From contig RPFO01001472.1 of NCBI GenBank assembly GCA_009746045.1, positions 2,501 through 66,500 on the forward strand: a stretch of DNA of 64,000 nucleotides, written 5' to 3'. Of this stretch, positions 1 to 11,130 are shown piece by piece (positions within the stretch are counted from its first letter, which is position 1; each line of letters opens with the position of its first letter). Under the pieces are notes generated by a model, which was not told the DNA's origin, ran no database searches, and was given only the letters and a program-made list of their open reading frames with translations. The stretch is from Mesostigma viride. Its lineage: Eukaryota > Streptophyta > Mesostigmatophyceae > Mesostigmatales > Mesostigmataceae. The position numbers and the translations under genes are program-made.

Positions 1-1499
1 AATATGCTTCTGAAGGCGCGCCTTCTAGACACAAAATGTTGGCAATGTATGATTCCCAAACGGCATGATAGGCACATAATCAGTCCCATTAATTGCTTTG
101 CGGCAGTCAATGCACCAGAACACCTGTTGAAAAAAGAAGGTTATGCACGCTAGCGATTACCCGCGGCAAGAAGCAATCAACACACCTCGCTAACAACTGC
201 AACCACAATGTAATTCATGACGGGCCACTCACCGCTAGCCTGCTCTCCTGCTTCAATGTCTCCCCATTCTCAAGGCCTCCATTGTAAACCTCTCCGTCTT
301 CACCATCGTCATCGTCTTCCTCTTCCTCCACTCCGTCGTATCCGTGCTTCCTTTTCCTAAGATACCTAGGGTTGTTCAAGTCGCATGTGCGGCGTTGGCA
401 CACTTCCAATAAAACTTTGGCCGCCTCTACCCATTACCATTTATTCGTACTATCATAACATATCCAGGCGTTTGAAAAATCATTCCCTCGTTCGAACTTC
501 TACGCCTGGTCGTCCATGACGAGGCAGTCATGACGGGACGCAGATGCACAAAAATAAAACAAGGCGACATCCCTTCAATCATTGACCAAAGAACAGAATA
601 AGCGCAGAACTTGGATTTCAACACCACGCACCCATTAATACCAGCGAGCACGGCTGGCCTGCAACCGCCATCATTTCATAACCAGCCAGAAGCCAGGGCG
701 CCCACACTCCATCCCGTTACCTCATCTTCCACGCACGGCTTCCGCTGCTTCCCTCTGCTCTTTCGCATTCTCCGCCAGCAACCTCGCCTTCTCCTCGTCC
801 AACAATCCACTAAGAATAAAATCCCCTCTATTGGACGCCATTCAGACGAACTTTGCTAGCGTCTTTTCACCGGCCCCAGCACACATAATCTATAGCCGCT
901 TACTGACAACAGCCGACAACAACAACTGCTGAATAGGCGAAAAAGGCTGATAACTACATTTTTATATTTCGCTGCATTTGCTAATAGACACGCACGTTCT
1001 CCCACTTCTCCATTACAATATAATTCTCCATCTATATATTATAATATATTACAATATAATTATCCATCGGGCCGTGTACAGGCAAAGATCCCCGAAGTAA
1101 CTTACTGAAACGTATCTTACAGCATCGGATCACTGGCACCTAATCTACAGGTGGTAGATTACCAACCAAGACCCGTCGCGGTAATTTACTCCGTCGGCAA
1201 TGTACTACCAAAGATGTGCAGTCGTAACGTTACTTTTAGTTACGGCTAGTAAAATTACTACCTATCACCCTACGTCGTAATGATTACGGCCTTGGATCTC
1301 ACGCCTCGGATCTAGGTAGTAAGATAAGACCTCGTAATTTACGCCTCGGATGCTTTTTACCACCCTCGGACGAAAAGTATAGTGAAGCCATGCCGTAATT
1401 CCAGCTGCTTGTTGTCGGTCGTTGCTTCGTATGTATCCAGTCGGTACTTAATTGCATCGTATCGATTGAGCAACGATCGTTGCACAAGGTTACGTGCTC
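1..1499. repeat. 1.5 kb direct repeat, copy 1 (left-truncated by window)
   Basis: This stretch is repeated almost letter for letter at 4148-5646 (constant offset 4147). The copy starts at or before the window edge and ends at the shared GTTACGTGCTC, after which the two copies diverge. On the minus strand it carries the first two exons and part of a third of the candidate spliced gene described at 3806-4988. The distal half (900-1499) is AT-richer, with TATAATATA-like tracts and no coding signal. It could be an LTR pair, a segmental duplication, or two neighbouring copies of one repeat; no TG...CA ends or target duplication were found. Confidence 0.85.
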
Positions 1500-3455
1500 T
1501 GCCCGGCTAGGCCCAGGCGCCTGTGCCTAATAATGTGGGAAACATAGGGCAAATCAGCGTACAAATCCTCATTACTAATGTGCAAACCAAAGGGGATGTT
1601 AAGGGCCTTGCGCAGCATCTTCGTGACGGCGCCGTCGAGTCGTTGCTCCAGCTCCTGCATCAGTGTCCACGTCTCGGCGCCGTAGGTCAGGATCGTCAGA
1701 ATGACGACCTTGAAGAGGTCACGCTTGACGATCCGGGGTAGGGCGGGGTTGCTCCACCAGCGGCGGTGGTCATGGAGGTGCGCCCACGCCATGCCGATCC
1801 GTGTCGTCATGTCGTCCTCGCAGTCGGGAAGCCAACTGCCGAGCAGCTTGAAGCGGCCTGAAGGAGGGTAGTTGACCTCGGCATCGTCTAAGAGGCGGAG
1901 TGTGGGTGGGGGCCCTGCCATGCCGAGGGCCAGGGCCTCCGTTTTGGGGCTGATTTCTAGACCAACCGCCCGAGCCTCGAGCGCCATGCAGGCAGTCCAG
2001 CCAAAGTTGGGCAGACTCCGGCTTCTCGATGAGCGTGATGTCGTCGGCATAAATGAGGTCAGCTAGTAAATTCTGCTTGTTAGTCGGCCCCCCTTCCCCA
2101 AGCTCGTTCGTGATCGCTAGGCCAGGGGCACGGCCTGCAATGCTAGCAAAGCGAGCACGTGCCTGGCGCATAACATAATCCACTACAATAATAAACAGGT
2201 ACGGCGACAGGACGCAACCCTGCCAGACGCCGGTCTGCAGTGGGCATGGCGGGGTAATGCCGTGTTGAGTGCGCACCGAAGTGGTCGACCCCTCATACAG
2301 CGTGCGGATGACGGTAATCATCAGGGGAGTGGGGACGCGAGCGCGAGCAAGTACAGCCCATAGAGCGTCCCAGAGGACAGAATCAAAAGCCTTGATGAAG
2401 TCGACGAAGATCAGGACATTGGCGGGAAACTCACCAGGTTGCAGGAGAGCGATTTCCTCGAAGAGGCGACGCGCGACAAAGATGGCCATGACGGTGTTGC
2501 GCCCAGGACGGAAGCCCATTTGACTTTCGCCAAGGTGACAGTCGAGAGCAGAACGAAGGCGGTTGAGGATCATGCGCATGAACAACTTAAGTGCGGCGCT
2601 CTGGATGCAGACTCCTCTGTAGTTGGCGGGGTCGTCAGGGGAACCTTTGTTTTTGTACAGCATAATACGGTAGCTGTGCTGCCACTCAGGAATCGGCGGC
2701 GCGTCGGCAAGCAGGATCCGGTTGCAGACGTCAAGCAGGAACCCCGTGAGCGCCGTCAGCTTAATCACCGGGGCGGGGAGCTGGTCAGGTCCAACGGCGG
2801 CATAAAAGCGGAGTTGCTTGGCGGCGGTGCTCAGCTCGAGCTCGGTGAACGGCGGGAGCTCGTTGGGGTCGGCCAGGGGTTCCGTCAGGGCTGGGTACGT
2901 GTAGTCCTGCTCAGCGGCGGGCGGCGTGGGCGGCGCAGGGACGTCCGCCGGTGCTACTGCCAGGCGTGCGGCCGCCAGAGGGCCAAGCGGCGGAGGCGGC
3001 GGGGGGCGCCGAGCAGCCGGGACTGGGAGGAATACCACTGGTCGAGCTGCTGCTGCGGTGAGCCAGAGAGCGTCCGCGGCGCCGGCTGCGCGCCGCCGGC
3101 GGGCCGTTGGGCGTGACGCAGGCGGGTCCAGGCGTACTTGCCGTGCTGGTCCTTGAGGTGGGCGAAGTACTCGCGGACATGAAGGTCCTCCTGCTCCTTG
3201 GTCGCCTGCCGGATGGCCGAGTGGTAATCGGCTTTGAGGCGGGCGTAGCGGGCGGGGTCGCTGTTGTCGCGCAGGGCTTGACGGGCCTGGATGACGGCGG
3301 GGAGCCGGTGCAGGCTGGTGAAGCGGGGCGGGCGGCGGGGGGGCAGTAGGGCCCCGGCCGCGGGCAGCTTGTCAGCGAGGTGCCGAAGGGCCGATGCCGG
3401 GCCGGCAGCGAACAGCTGGGCGTGGCTGGCCGGGATGTCCAGCGCGTCGACGCTG
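1490..3455 (-). pseudogene. LINE-type (non-LTR) reverse transcriptase fragment, frameshifted
   Basis: Read on the minus strand, an open frame from about 3455 passes through a pre-RT region (ARLKADYHSAIRQATKEQED) into a reverse transcriptase: finger motif ANYRGVCIQSAALKLF, GFRPGRNTV, VDFIKAFDSVLW and the catalytic YADDITL near 2040. Just after the catalytic box the frame shifts and the C-terminal RT/thumb part (ILTYGAETWTL, MLRKALNIPFG) continues in another frame to 1490. These motifs and their order are those of LINE elements, not LTR retroelements. No endonuclease domain is present, so the copy is 5' truncated, as is usual after target-primed reverse transcription. The 3' end runs into repeat copy 1 without a poly(A) tail. 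A dead copy. Confidence 0.85.
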
Positions 3456-3805
3456 AGTCTGATGTAAACCGCTAAACCCCAAACCCATGCAGACCACAGT
3501 CAAGGACGCGTGCATGTCAAGCCATGCCAATTGTGAACCGTACAGCAATTTACTTTTCAAGCCTGAAGAGGTCTATAGCAGATAGTAGCCTGGAAGAGGT
3601 TACAGGGGCACATGTCCATTAGCGAGCGGAACAACACAGCATACACCCTACAAGCGTACCGCACAATGTCCTCCTGCAATTGTCTGCAGATCTCCCAATG
3701 CCGCAGACATCTCCACTGCTCTCATGGCGATTGCAAATGCTTCATGCCGCAGACATCTCCACTGCTCTCATGGCGATTGCAAATGCTTGAGTGCCGCACC
3801 TCTGC
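3456..3805. other. intergenic, short internal duplication
   Basis: There is no gene here. A segment of about 50 bp containing CATCTCCACTGCTCTCATGG is duplicated in tandem at roughly 3703-3785. Confidence 0.6.
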
Positions 3806-4988
3806 TTACAGCAGAAAAGCTTCCTCCGGGCGAGGCACCTGACTGGAACCAACACCCATTCCTTGGCTTGACAACGTGGCCATGACAGCATCGTGAATCT
3901 GCTTCGCCAACGCCCACACATCAGGACCCGCGCCCTGCACCGCCATGGCCACAGGCTGCACCGCTGCAATCGATGCAGCATTCACTGCCTGCGCCCCACC
4001 ATGTACTGCATGCACGAAAGCCAATCCTGGCTCGGTTATCATGGTCTTGCCCGATTCCTGCTGCTTCTTCTTCTTCGATGCAGTCATGCGCACTTTATAC
4101 CCCTTCCTCTCCAAGCACGCCTTCAGCACCTGGTTCGTGCGGTGCTGAATATGCTTCTGAAGGCGCGCCTTCTAGACACAAAATGTTGGCAATGTATGAT
4201 TCCCAAACGGCATGATAGGCACATAATCAGTCCCATTAATTGCTTTGCGGCAGTCAATGCACCAGAACACCTGTTGAAAAAAGAAGGTTATGCACGCTAG
4301 CGATTACCCGCGGCAAGAAGCAATCAACACACCTCGCTAACAACTGCAACCACAATGTAATTCATGACGGGCCACTCACCGCTAGCCTGCTCTCCTGCTT
4401 CAATGTCTCCCCATTCTCAAGGCCTCCATTGTAAACCTCTCCGTCTTCACCATCGTCATCGTCTTCCTCTTCCTCCACTCCGTCGTATCCGTGCTTCCTT
4501 TTCCTAAGATACCTAGGGTTGTTCAAGTCGCATGTGCGGCGTTGGCACACTTCCAATAAAACTTTGGCCGCCTCTACCCATTACCATTTATTCGTACTAT
4601 CATAACATATCCAGGCGTTTGAAAAATCATTCCCTCGTTCGAACTTCTACGCCTGGTCGTCCATGACGAGGCAGTCATGACGGGACGCAGATGCACAAAA
4701 ATAAAACAAGGCGACATCCCTTCAATCATTGACCAAAGAACAGAATAAGCGCAGAACTTGGATTTCAACACCACGCACCCATTAATACCAGCGAGCACGG
4801 CTGGCCTGCAACCGCCATCATTTCATAACCAGCCAGAAGCCAGGGCGCCCACACTCCATCCCGTTACCTCATCTTCCACGCACGGCTTCCGCTGCTTCCC
4901 TCTGCTCTTTCGCATTCTCCGCCAGCAACCTCGCCTTCTCCTCGTCCAACAATCCACTAAGAATAAAATCCCCTCTATTGGACGCCAT
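3806..4988 (-). pseudogene. candidate spliced host-type gene, function unknown
   Basis: Three minus-strand blocks read as exons. Exon 1 starts at ATG 4988 (MASNRGDFILSGLLDEEK) and could end at a GTGCGT donor near 4889. Exon 2 spans about 4573-4380, after a TAG acceptor and before a GTGAGT donor, and encodes a run of D/E residues. Exon 3 begins at about 4270 after a TTTTTTCAACAG acceptor, with a WCxxC pair, and runs to the stop at 3806 through a lysine-rich stretch. An in-frame TAG at 4172-4174 interrupts exon 3, so the gene is probably dead, or the exon model is wrong there. Exons 1-2 are duplicated in repeat copy 1. No family recognised; a transposon-encoded protein is possible. Confidence 0.35.
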
Positions 4989-5646
4989 TCAGACGAACTT
5001 TGCTAGCGTCTTTTCACCGGCCCCAGCACACATAATCTATAGCCGCTTACTGACAACAGCCGACAACAACAACTGCTGAATAGGCGAAAAAGGCTGATAA
5101 CTACATTTTTATATTTCGCTGCATTTGCTAATAGACACGCACGTTCTCCCACTTCTCCATTACAATATAATTCTCCATCTATATATTATAATATATTACA
5201 ATATAATTATCCATCGGGCCGTGTACAGGCAAAGATCCCCGAAGTAACTTACTGAAACGTATCTTACAGCATCGGATCACTGGCACCTAATCTACAGGTG
5301 GTAGATTACCAACCAAGACCCGTCGCGGTAATTTACTCCGTCGGCAATGTACTACCAAAGATGTGCAGTCGTAACGTTACTTTTAGTTACGGCTAGTAAA
5401 ATTACTACCTATCACCCTACGTCGTAATGATTACGGCCTTGGATCTCACGCCTCGGATCTAGGTAGTAAGATAAGACCTCGTAATTTACGCCTCGGATGC
5501 TTTTTACCACCCTCGGACGAAAAGTATAGTGAAGCCATGCCGTAATTCCAGCTGCTTGTTGTCGGTCGTTGCTTCGTATGTATCCAGTCGGTACTTAATT
5601 GCATCGTATCGATTGAGCAACGATCGTTGCACAAGGTTACGTGCTC
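4148..5646. repeat. 1.5 kb direct repeat, copy 2
   Basis: This is the second copy of 1-1499. Upstream of it the sequence is the continuation of exon 3 of the candidate spliced gene, so this copy sits in the intact context and copy 1 is probably the derived one. Differences between the copies are very few, implying a recent duplication. Confidence 0.85.
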
Positions 5647-6239
5647 CGCATAGAGCTCGACAAGCAGCTTGTTCACTGTTCCATATGAACCGGCGTTCAT
5701 TCCCTATGACGACCATAAGCCGTCGAGTCGTGACAACGGATGTCACCCTGAAGGGGTTGGCGTATTATCAAGGAGACAACCAGCGCAGGTCAGAAATCGG
5801 GAGAATCCGGACCATGGTAGCTCGAGCCTGCCGTTATCTTGTCCGCGTGTTCGTGGCTTACGTGTAGAGCGACTAGAAGACCTAGACGGCGTATTATGAT
5901 AGTAATGATCACAGGTGCCAAATGCGAATAGAGGTTGCTGCTGGCTGGTCCGAGTTGGAGCTAGAAACCCCTCACGACAAAAATGTTATCGCTGTTTCGG
6001 TAAACGGCGACAAAGCGGAATTACGGAAGTTTGCTGGACAGTGCTTTCTTTTCCCGTTGCGTCACTGAAAAGGTAAACGGTCTTGCGGTGTCAAAACAGC
6101 AGCAAGTAGAAGTCGCTGTGTTTAATTGCAATGTGGTAGTTTGATGTAACACATATACTGCCTGAAGCTTTTCAAGGATTGCTGGGATGTTGCCCATCAT
6201 TATTCTGATTTTCATATGTTTCTAACGCTTTAACTCTTG
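5647..6239. other. no gene; carries a dispersed 52 bp motif
   Basis: No convincing coding region. Positions 5765-5817 match 44765-44816 with only two or three differences (core GAGACAACCAGCGCAGG then AATCGGGAGAATCCGGACC), which marks a dispersed repeat linking this region with the host flank next to the viral junction. Confidence 0.6.
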
Positions 6240-6244
6240 TCCAA
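6240..6244. repeat. target-site duplication of the Ty3 element, left (TCCAA)
   Basis: TCCAA lies immediately outside the LTR start at 6245 and recurs at 34280-34284 immediately outside the other LTR. Confidence 0.9.
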
Positions 6245-7023
6245 TGTAACGACTAAAAATGATCATCAACATCATCCACAGTCCAATATGAAAGATCTTT
6301 TACCTGGGTTGCTTTCCTGAGTCGCAGAACTTCAAGTATCCGAGCAACGTTGAGATGGAGATTCCACAGCACGTGATTTAGGGAATCACAACCCCTTGTA
6401 GACACAAAGACAAGCTCGTGTATAGACGACCTCTGTGGAACTGAAGGACGTCTATAGCCAAGGGGCTCTTATGGATGGACAACAAAGACAAGCTTTATTA
6501 TACCATGGTGAATCAAAACCAACGTAGCAACAATGGCGACCCCACGTCCTTGATATCGACGTGCTTGTCGAACTTGCTCCAACCTTAGCCTGAAGAGAAC
6601 CAATCAGAACCATGGAATCCTATACAAGATCTTCGTATCCATCCTAGTCACACAAAACAGAACAACACCACACACAGCCTGGCAGAATCTTTCCATGAGA
6701 TCCTAAATCTGTCGTGAGCACTGAAGTCCCAAAGGAGCATTTAAGACTCAATAGTACCAACTAACAAACTACAACCCCACGTGGATCAGGCCACGACCAA
6801 TGAGGGCTCCTATCAGTAGTATCAGCCAACAAACTACAACCCTACGTGGATCAGGCCACGACCAATGAGGGTTCCTATCAGTTGGCTGACAAAGTATCAG
6901 CTCCAAGTACCGTCGTCTTAGAAACCTCATAACTTTCTCAATACTGATCCAAAAGTCCTCGAATAAAAGCCAAACATTCACAAAACAAAGGATGTAACAA
7001 CAAAGTCATTTTTGCTTGTTACA
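6245..7023 (-). repeat. Ty3 3' LTR
   Basis: The LTR is 779 bp, with ends TGTAACGACT and TTGCTTGTTACA as written on the plus strand. It is repeated at 33501-34279 with offset 27256. It contains an internal imperfect tandem duplication (CAACAAACTACAACCC... near 6762 and 6828). Confidence 0.95.
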
Positions 7024-7036
7024 TATCTCCCCCTCA
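7024..7036 (-). other. Ty3 polypurine tract
   Basis: On the minus strand TGAGGGGGAGATA abuts the 3' LTR. This is the expected place and composition for plus-strand DNA priming. Confidence 0.8.
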
Positions 7037-7413
7037 AAACTGGACCTCCCAGGTCCAATAGCCAACTCTTGAAGGCAGAGGAACATTGAACAGAAATCCA
7101 CCATCTCTTGGGAAAAGCAGATGGGTTTTTACATCCCTGAAAACAGGGCCTCCTATCTCATAACATCTAGTCACAGGTCTCTACAGCAAACAAGTCACTA
7201 CCTTATCTACTATAAAGCCAGATAAACACTTCTCATAATACAAGGTCTTCCATTCAGCATCCTGGAACCTGGAACTCTGGACTGGAACATCAGAACTGGA
7301 CTGGAGCCCCCCCCATCATCCATCCTGGAATCCCCCCCTCACACCACAATCCAAAGCACCTTCCATGCTCTTCCCCCATCCTTCCCCATCCTCTTCCTGC
7401 ACAGCTCTGTTCT

Positions 7414-8559
7414 TCACAGGCTATACCAATCCCCATTCACACCATCCTTGCCCCTGGTCCCAAACAAGGGAAACTGCTCCACCATGTGAACCAAGTCTGG
7501 CCAGTTCCTGCTGACCTGCAGCACCATGCACGTCTCTGCAGCCCCTGCTGCCATCTGGGCAACATAACTCAGGCAGGTCCCTGGGTAAGAGAGAAGCACC
7601 GCAGACTGGCTCTCAGGATCCATCACCCAGGTAGAAGATGTCTTGTGCCTGCTCACCCATGACCTGTACGCCCACCAGAACTGAAGAAAGGTCTTGACCA
7701 CTGACCACTTAGCACCTGTCAAAGGCACCATCACCCTCAATGGGGTCAGACGAACCTTGAGCTCCATGGTGAACTTAGGCAACCCTGGGCTGCAGAAAAG
7801 GTTGGATGTCTCCAAAGGGAAGCACCCATTGACCGAGCTGGAAGAAGAAGGAGCCAAGTCAAAATCTCCCTGCTGCACTGAAAACTCCAACAACTCCATG
7901 TAGGAGGCCTCACCCATGCTCACTGGCTGGAACTGCATGAAAGCTCCTTTCAAAGCCTCAGGCAAGGTGGTCAACATATCCTGCCCCTCTGCAGGTCTCA
8001 TGTCAATCTCAGGTCCTGGAGTCAAGGCAAACATCCTGTGCAACAGGTGGCCCACAAAAGGAGAGCCAATCTCATACAGGCTGGTGTGCAACTGAGACAA
8101 GACCTCCTCCACATAACCCTCAGGGCTCACTTCCCCCTCCTCCCTGTTAAGGGCAGCCACTGCCTTGGCCAGCGTCTCACAATGCTCACAAGGTCCCATG
8201 CACTTCCTGTGATCCACATAGGCCACCACATTCTTGACAGGTACCACATGACGAGGAATCTGAATGATGGGAGTGCTGCTGGAGCTGAGAGCTATGTTAA
8301 CACCACTCCCCATCTGGGGCTGGGACAAGGACAACCCCTGAAGAAGCTCCTGTAGCTTATCCTGCTTGGAGATCACTGAATGCAAGAGCTTGTTAATGGT
8401 ATCCATCTGCTGACCCCTCCTAAGGTCACGCCTGGCAATACTGTCAAACAGGGATTCCACATAACTCATGGGGTTGGGGGTTTCTGGATGCATACCCGTG
8501 ACCCCTTCCTCCGTGGTGGCGCCCAGGCCCAAGTTGGGGTACGTGAACTCCTCCTCCAT
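7414..8559 (-). CDS. extra ORF of the Ty3 element, 3' of pol, unknown function
   Basis: An intact frame of about 381 codons from ATG 8559 lies between the end of pol (8595) and the 3' LTR. The frame is also open upstream of that ATG and overlaps the pol stop in the -1 frame, so it could be made as a separate protein or by reinitiation. The protein has an N-terminal helical stretch (residues about 30-80, MDTINKLLHSVISKQDKLQE), a small Cys/His cluster (KCMGPCEHCETL) and a serine run, with no transmembrane segment or signal peptide. It therefore does not look like an envelope protein. No known domain recognised. Its position is that of the 'additional ORF' found in some plant and algal Gypsy elements. 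Confidence 0.6.
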   Translation of the reverse strand: MEEEFTYPNLGLGATTEEGVTGMHPETPNPMSYVESLFDSIARRDLRRGQQMDTINKLLHSVISKQDKLQELLQGLSLSQPQMGSGVNIALSSSSTPIIQIPRHVVPVKNVVAYVDHRKCMGPCEHCETLAKAVAALNREEGEVSPEGYVEEVLSQLHTSLYEIGSPFVGHLLHRMFALTPGPEIDMRPAEGQDMLTTLPEALKGAFMQFQPVSMGEASYMELLEFSVQQGDFDLAPSSSSSVNGCFPLETSNLFCSPGLPKFTMELKVRLTPLRVMVPLTGAKWSVVKTFLQFWWAYRSWVSRHKTSSTWVMDPESQSAVLLSYPGTCLSYVAQMAAGAAETCMVLQVSRNWPDLVHMVEQFPLFGTRGKDGVNGDWYSL

Positions 8560-8594
8560 CTGGGACCACACAGCATGCACGAAGGAACCATTCG

Positions 8595-9148
8595 TTAGTC
8601 CTGAGATATAGGAAGGGGAGCAGTGGTTTGCACCAACTCAGTATACCAAGAAGGAAGAGTGACCCCCTTCTTTTGGCAATACTCCTGGACCACTTCATGG
8701 CAGTGAGTCAAGTCAGACAACCACAGCCATGTGGCGGTAGACTCTAACTCTCCTTTCCAGTGCACCTTAAACTGCAGCTGCTTGGTCCTACCCTTTCCTT
8801 TGACTCTGTGAGCCACCAGCTGCTCCACTTCATATATCCTCTCCCCCTCAGTATCCAGCTCAAATGGTAATGGAGCAGAAAGGCGTCCCTGCAAGGTATT
8901 GCGTTTATACAGTTTGAGCTGGGACAGGTGAAACACGTTAGTCTTAAGCCTCCAGTGGGAAGGCACCTGGACTTGAACTACAGTCCCATAGTGGAAGGTG
9001 TCCAGGACAGGGTAAGGTCCCAACCACAAGGGTTGCAGTTTCCTGCATTGCTCCTTTTCAGGTAGCACACGATTAGCCTCCAAGAGCACCAGGTCACCAG
9101 GAGCCACAAAGGTGTGTGTAGCCAACATCTGTTGCCAAGCATGCATTG
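8595..9148 (-). CDS. Ty3 integrase C-terminus with chromodomain (3' part of pol)
   Basis: This is the end of the Ty3 polyprotein, cut off from the rest of integrase by the repeat at 9149-10857. It starts in the integrase tail (MHAWQQMLATHTF), continues with the GPY/F-type module (LWLGPYPVLDTFHYGTVVQV, HPVFHLSQLK-like NVFHLSQLKLYK) and ends in a chromodomain: YEVEQLVAHRVKGKG, QFKVHWKGEL, TWLWLSDL. Chromodomains of this class bind modified histone H3 and steer insertion into heterochromatin, which makes the element a chromovirus. Stop TAA at 8595-8597. Confidence 0.88.
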
Positions 9149-10857
9149 TTTAACCCCTAAATGGTCTTGCTGCCGATTTTCCGCCAAAAAGTGACTTACA
9201 GCCGATTTGTCGGCACCTACTCGGGGGACCAGTTTGCGAGAATACCATTGGGAATTAGGAAACGTTTAGCTGAGAAGAACGAAAGTTTATAAGTTTCTCC
9301 AGAACATGATACTAGGGTTTGCTATATTTTGACAAAGTTATAGAGGTGTTCTGGCCGGTCAAAGTACAAGGGGTCAGGGTACTTTTTCACGTACAATGTG
9401 CATTCCGGAAAACGACGACCTGGCCATGGCGGCTTGCGCCCACGCATGGCATTTACGTTTGAGTTAGAATTTTCTGGCCAAACTTAGGATATTGATTTTA
9501 TACGTCCTAAAGATCATACAGGCCAATTTTTGGTTCGCGGGAATGCCATTTGATAGGTGTCGGCAGCGTTCTTGCTGGAAAAAACTGCGATCAGGCCGGA
9601 CGATAGAAACGTTGACAGCAATACCTTTACGGCGTATTTTAAAGGACATATTGGTTTCTTTGTACTTTTTATGATGATTTGTAGTCGTAAACGTGCAAGG
9701 GTGGCCAGAAATCGCCGAATCCAGCGACCATGCTGCACAGCTTTGGTGTGCCGAAATGCGCCATTTTGCGGCCACCGCCTGGGCCAAGGTAACGCCATCC
9801 ATGCCTGGTAAAGCTTAAGCATCGTTTTCCTATCGGTGTTTGACGTTTATATATACGTTCTAGCTTGTGTAGCACATTCTTTTTGCATTATTCATGCTCT
9901 TTCTTGACCCTGGCCTGGCCCCTTTCTAAAACACCCTTCTTAGATGCTTCCCTCAGTCAGTTGACCTGCCACAGGGTGATGGTGATAAGTTTTAGAGGCT
10001 GTATGGGTTTGAATACCTCCATATATGTTTGTTATACATTTCCCACACACATATTGCATGAGTGTGAGGCAGTTGGCTGGTCTCTGTGGCATCATCAAGC
10101 ATGTAACCGGTGAGTAGAAGCTTCCCATTGTCAGCATGTGCCACCAGGTGTGCTGGCCATCACCTGGCAAGCTATAGCAGCTTAGGCCTAGTTTATCCTT
10201 GCTAGGGCAAACTGAAATAGGCTTAAAATCACTAGTTTGTTGGTGGCTGCCTCCTAGAATGCATGCCTTGCGTAGGGTATCCGTACCACGTTACCTACGT
10301 GCATGGACAAGGTGGCACCTGCACATAGGTGCCATGTAAGGGCAGTGTGATGATGCAGTTATGTTTCCCCATCATTGTGGAAGGGAAATGTATTGTGTGG
10401 CATGGTTGGGGGCCATATTAGTAGGTATTAGTAGGTAGTATGCCCACTCCTACCCCCTTGGTTGCTTTTTACCAACGGTACTCCTATGGGCTGTACTGGG
10501 TGTAACTGCTGGTATACCCACCCAAATGATGACCCCAATGGCTCAAACTGTTCAGCAACTAATTGTTTATCATCCCTGAAGTGGTAGGTGCCTAGCTCTT
10601 ACAACATAATTCAAAATGCACATTCTACCAAAAATGAAAACGCTCGTCTTGACCCCCCTGACTTTGACGGCAGTTATACATGGCCTACGATGAATATATG
10701 TGAGGTTGTGATATATCACGGCTTAGGGCAACTCATGGACATGCTTGCCCCCCAAGGACAGCCATTGGATATTGCTAGGTTGTACAGGGGCTGGTTTACA
10801 AAATAGGTGAGTTACTGCCGATTTATCGGCAGCATTTCCGCCCATTTAGGGGTTAAA
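9149..10857. mobile_element. 1.7 kb inverted-repeat element inserted in Ty3 integrase
   Basis: This segment begins TTTAACCCCTAAATGG and ends with its complement CCATTTAGGGGTTAAA, with further matching subterminal sequence (TGCTGCCGAT on each side). It separates the two parts of the Ty3 integrase frame. No transposase was recognised, so it is a non-autonomous DNA element or similar repeat. I could not fix a clean target duplication. Its interior (about 9360-10470) resembles 36356-37460 at a level readable by eye, for example GCCATGGCGGCTTGCGCCCA and GGTGTCGGCA.CGTTCTTGCTGG in both. Confidence 0.7.
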
Positions 10858-11130
10858 TACTTGTCCTGTGCATGCATGCAACATCTGAGCAGCCACCATA
10901 CTGTGAGCTTCCTGGAAGGATGCTATCAACTGGTGGATAGAGGTTAGGCGTCTTCTGAAGGGGCCTTCAGCATCCCTATCAGGTAACTCCAGGTCAAATG
11001 GAGTCAAGGGGCACTGGCCATGGCAAATGACAAATGGAGACATTTGGTGAGGAGCCAGGGGTGAATTGTTGATGGCAAACTCTATGAAGGGAAGTTTCTT
11101 GTCCCATTCCTTGTTATCATGGGTACAATA
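10858..11130 (-). pseudogene. Ty3 integrase middle fragment
   Basis: This is a short piece of the Ty3 integrase between two insertions. Read from 11130 down it encodes CTHDNKEWDKKLPFIEFAIN, then APHQMSPFVICHGQCPLTPF, typical of the integrase core C-terminal side in Gypsy elements. When the DNA transposon (11131-14556) and one copy of its TA duplication are removed, this frame joins exactly to the frame ending ...ECQKHY at 14557. Confidence 0.85.

Noticed and set aside
1-1499. LTR pair with 4148-5646 forming an LTR retrotransposon
   Set aside because: No TG...CA ends, primer site or target duplication, and the DNA between holds a LINE fragment rather than gag-pol.
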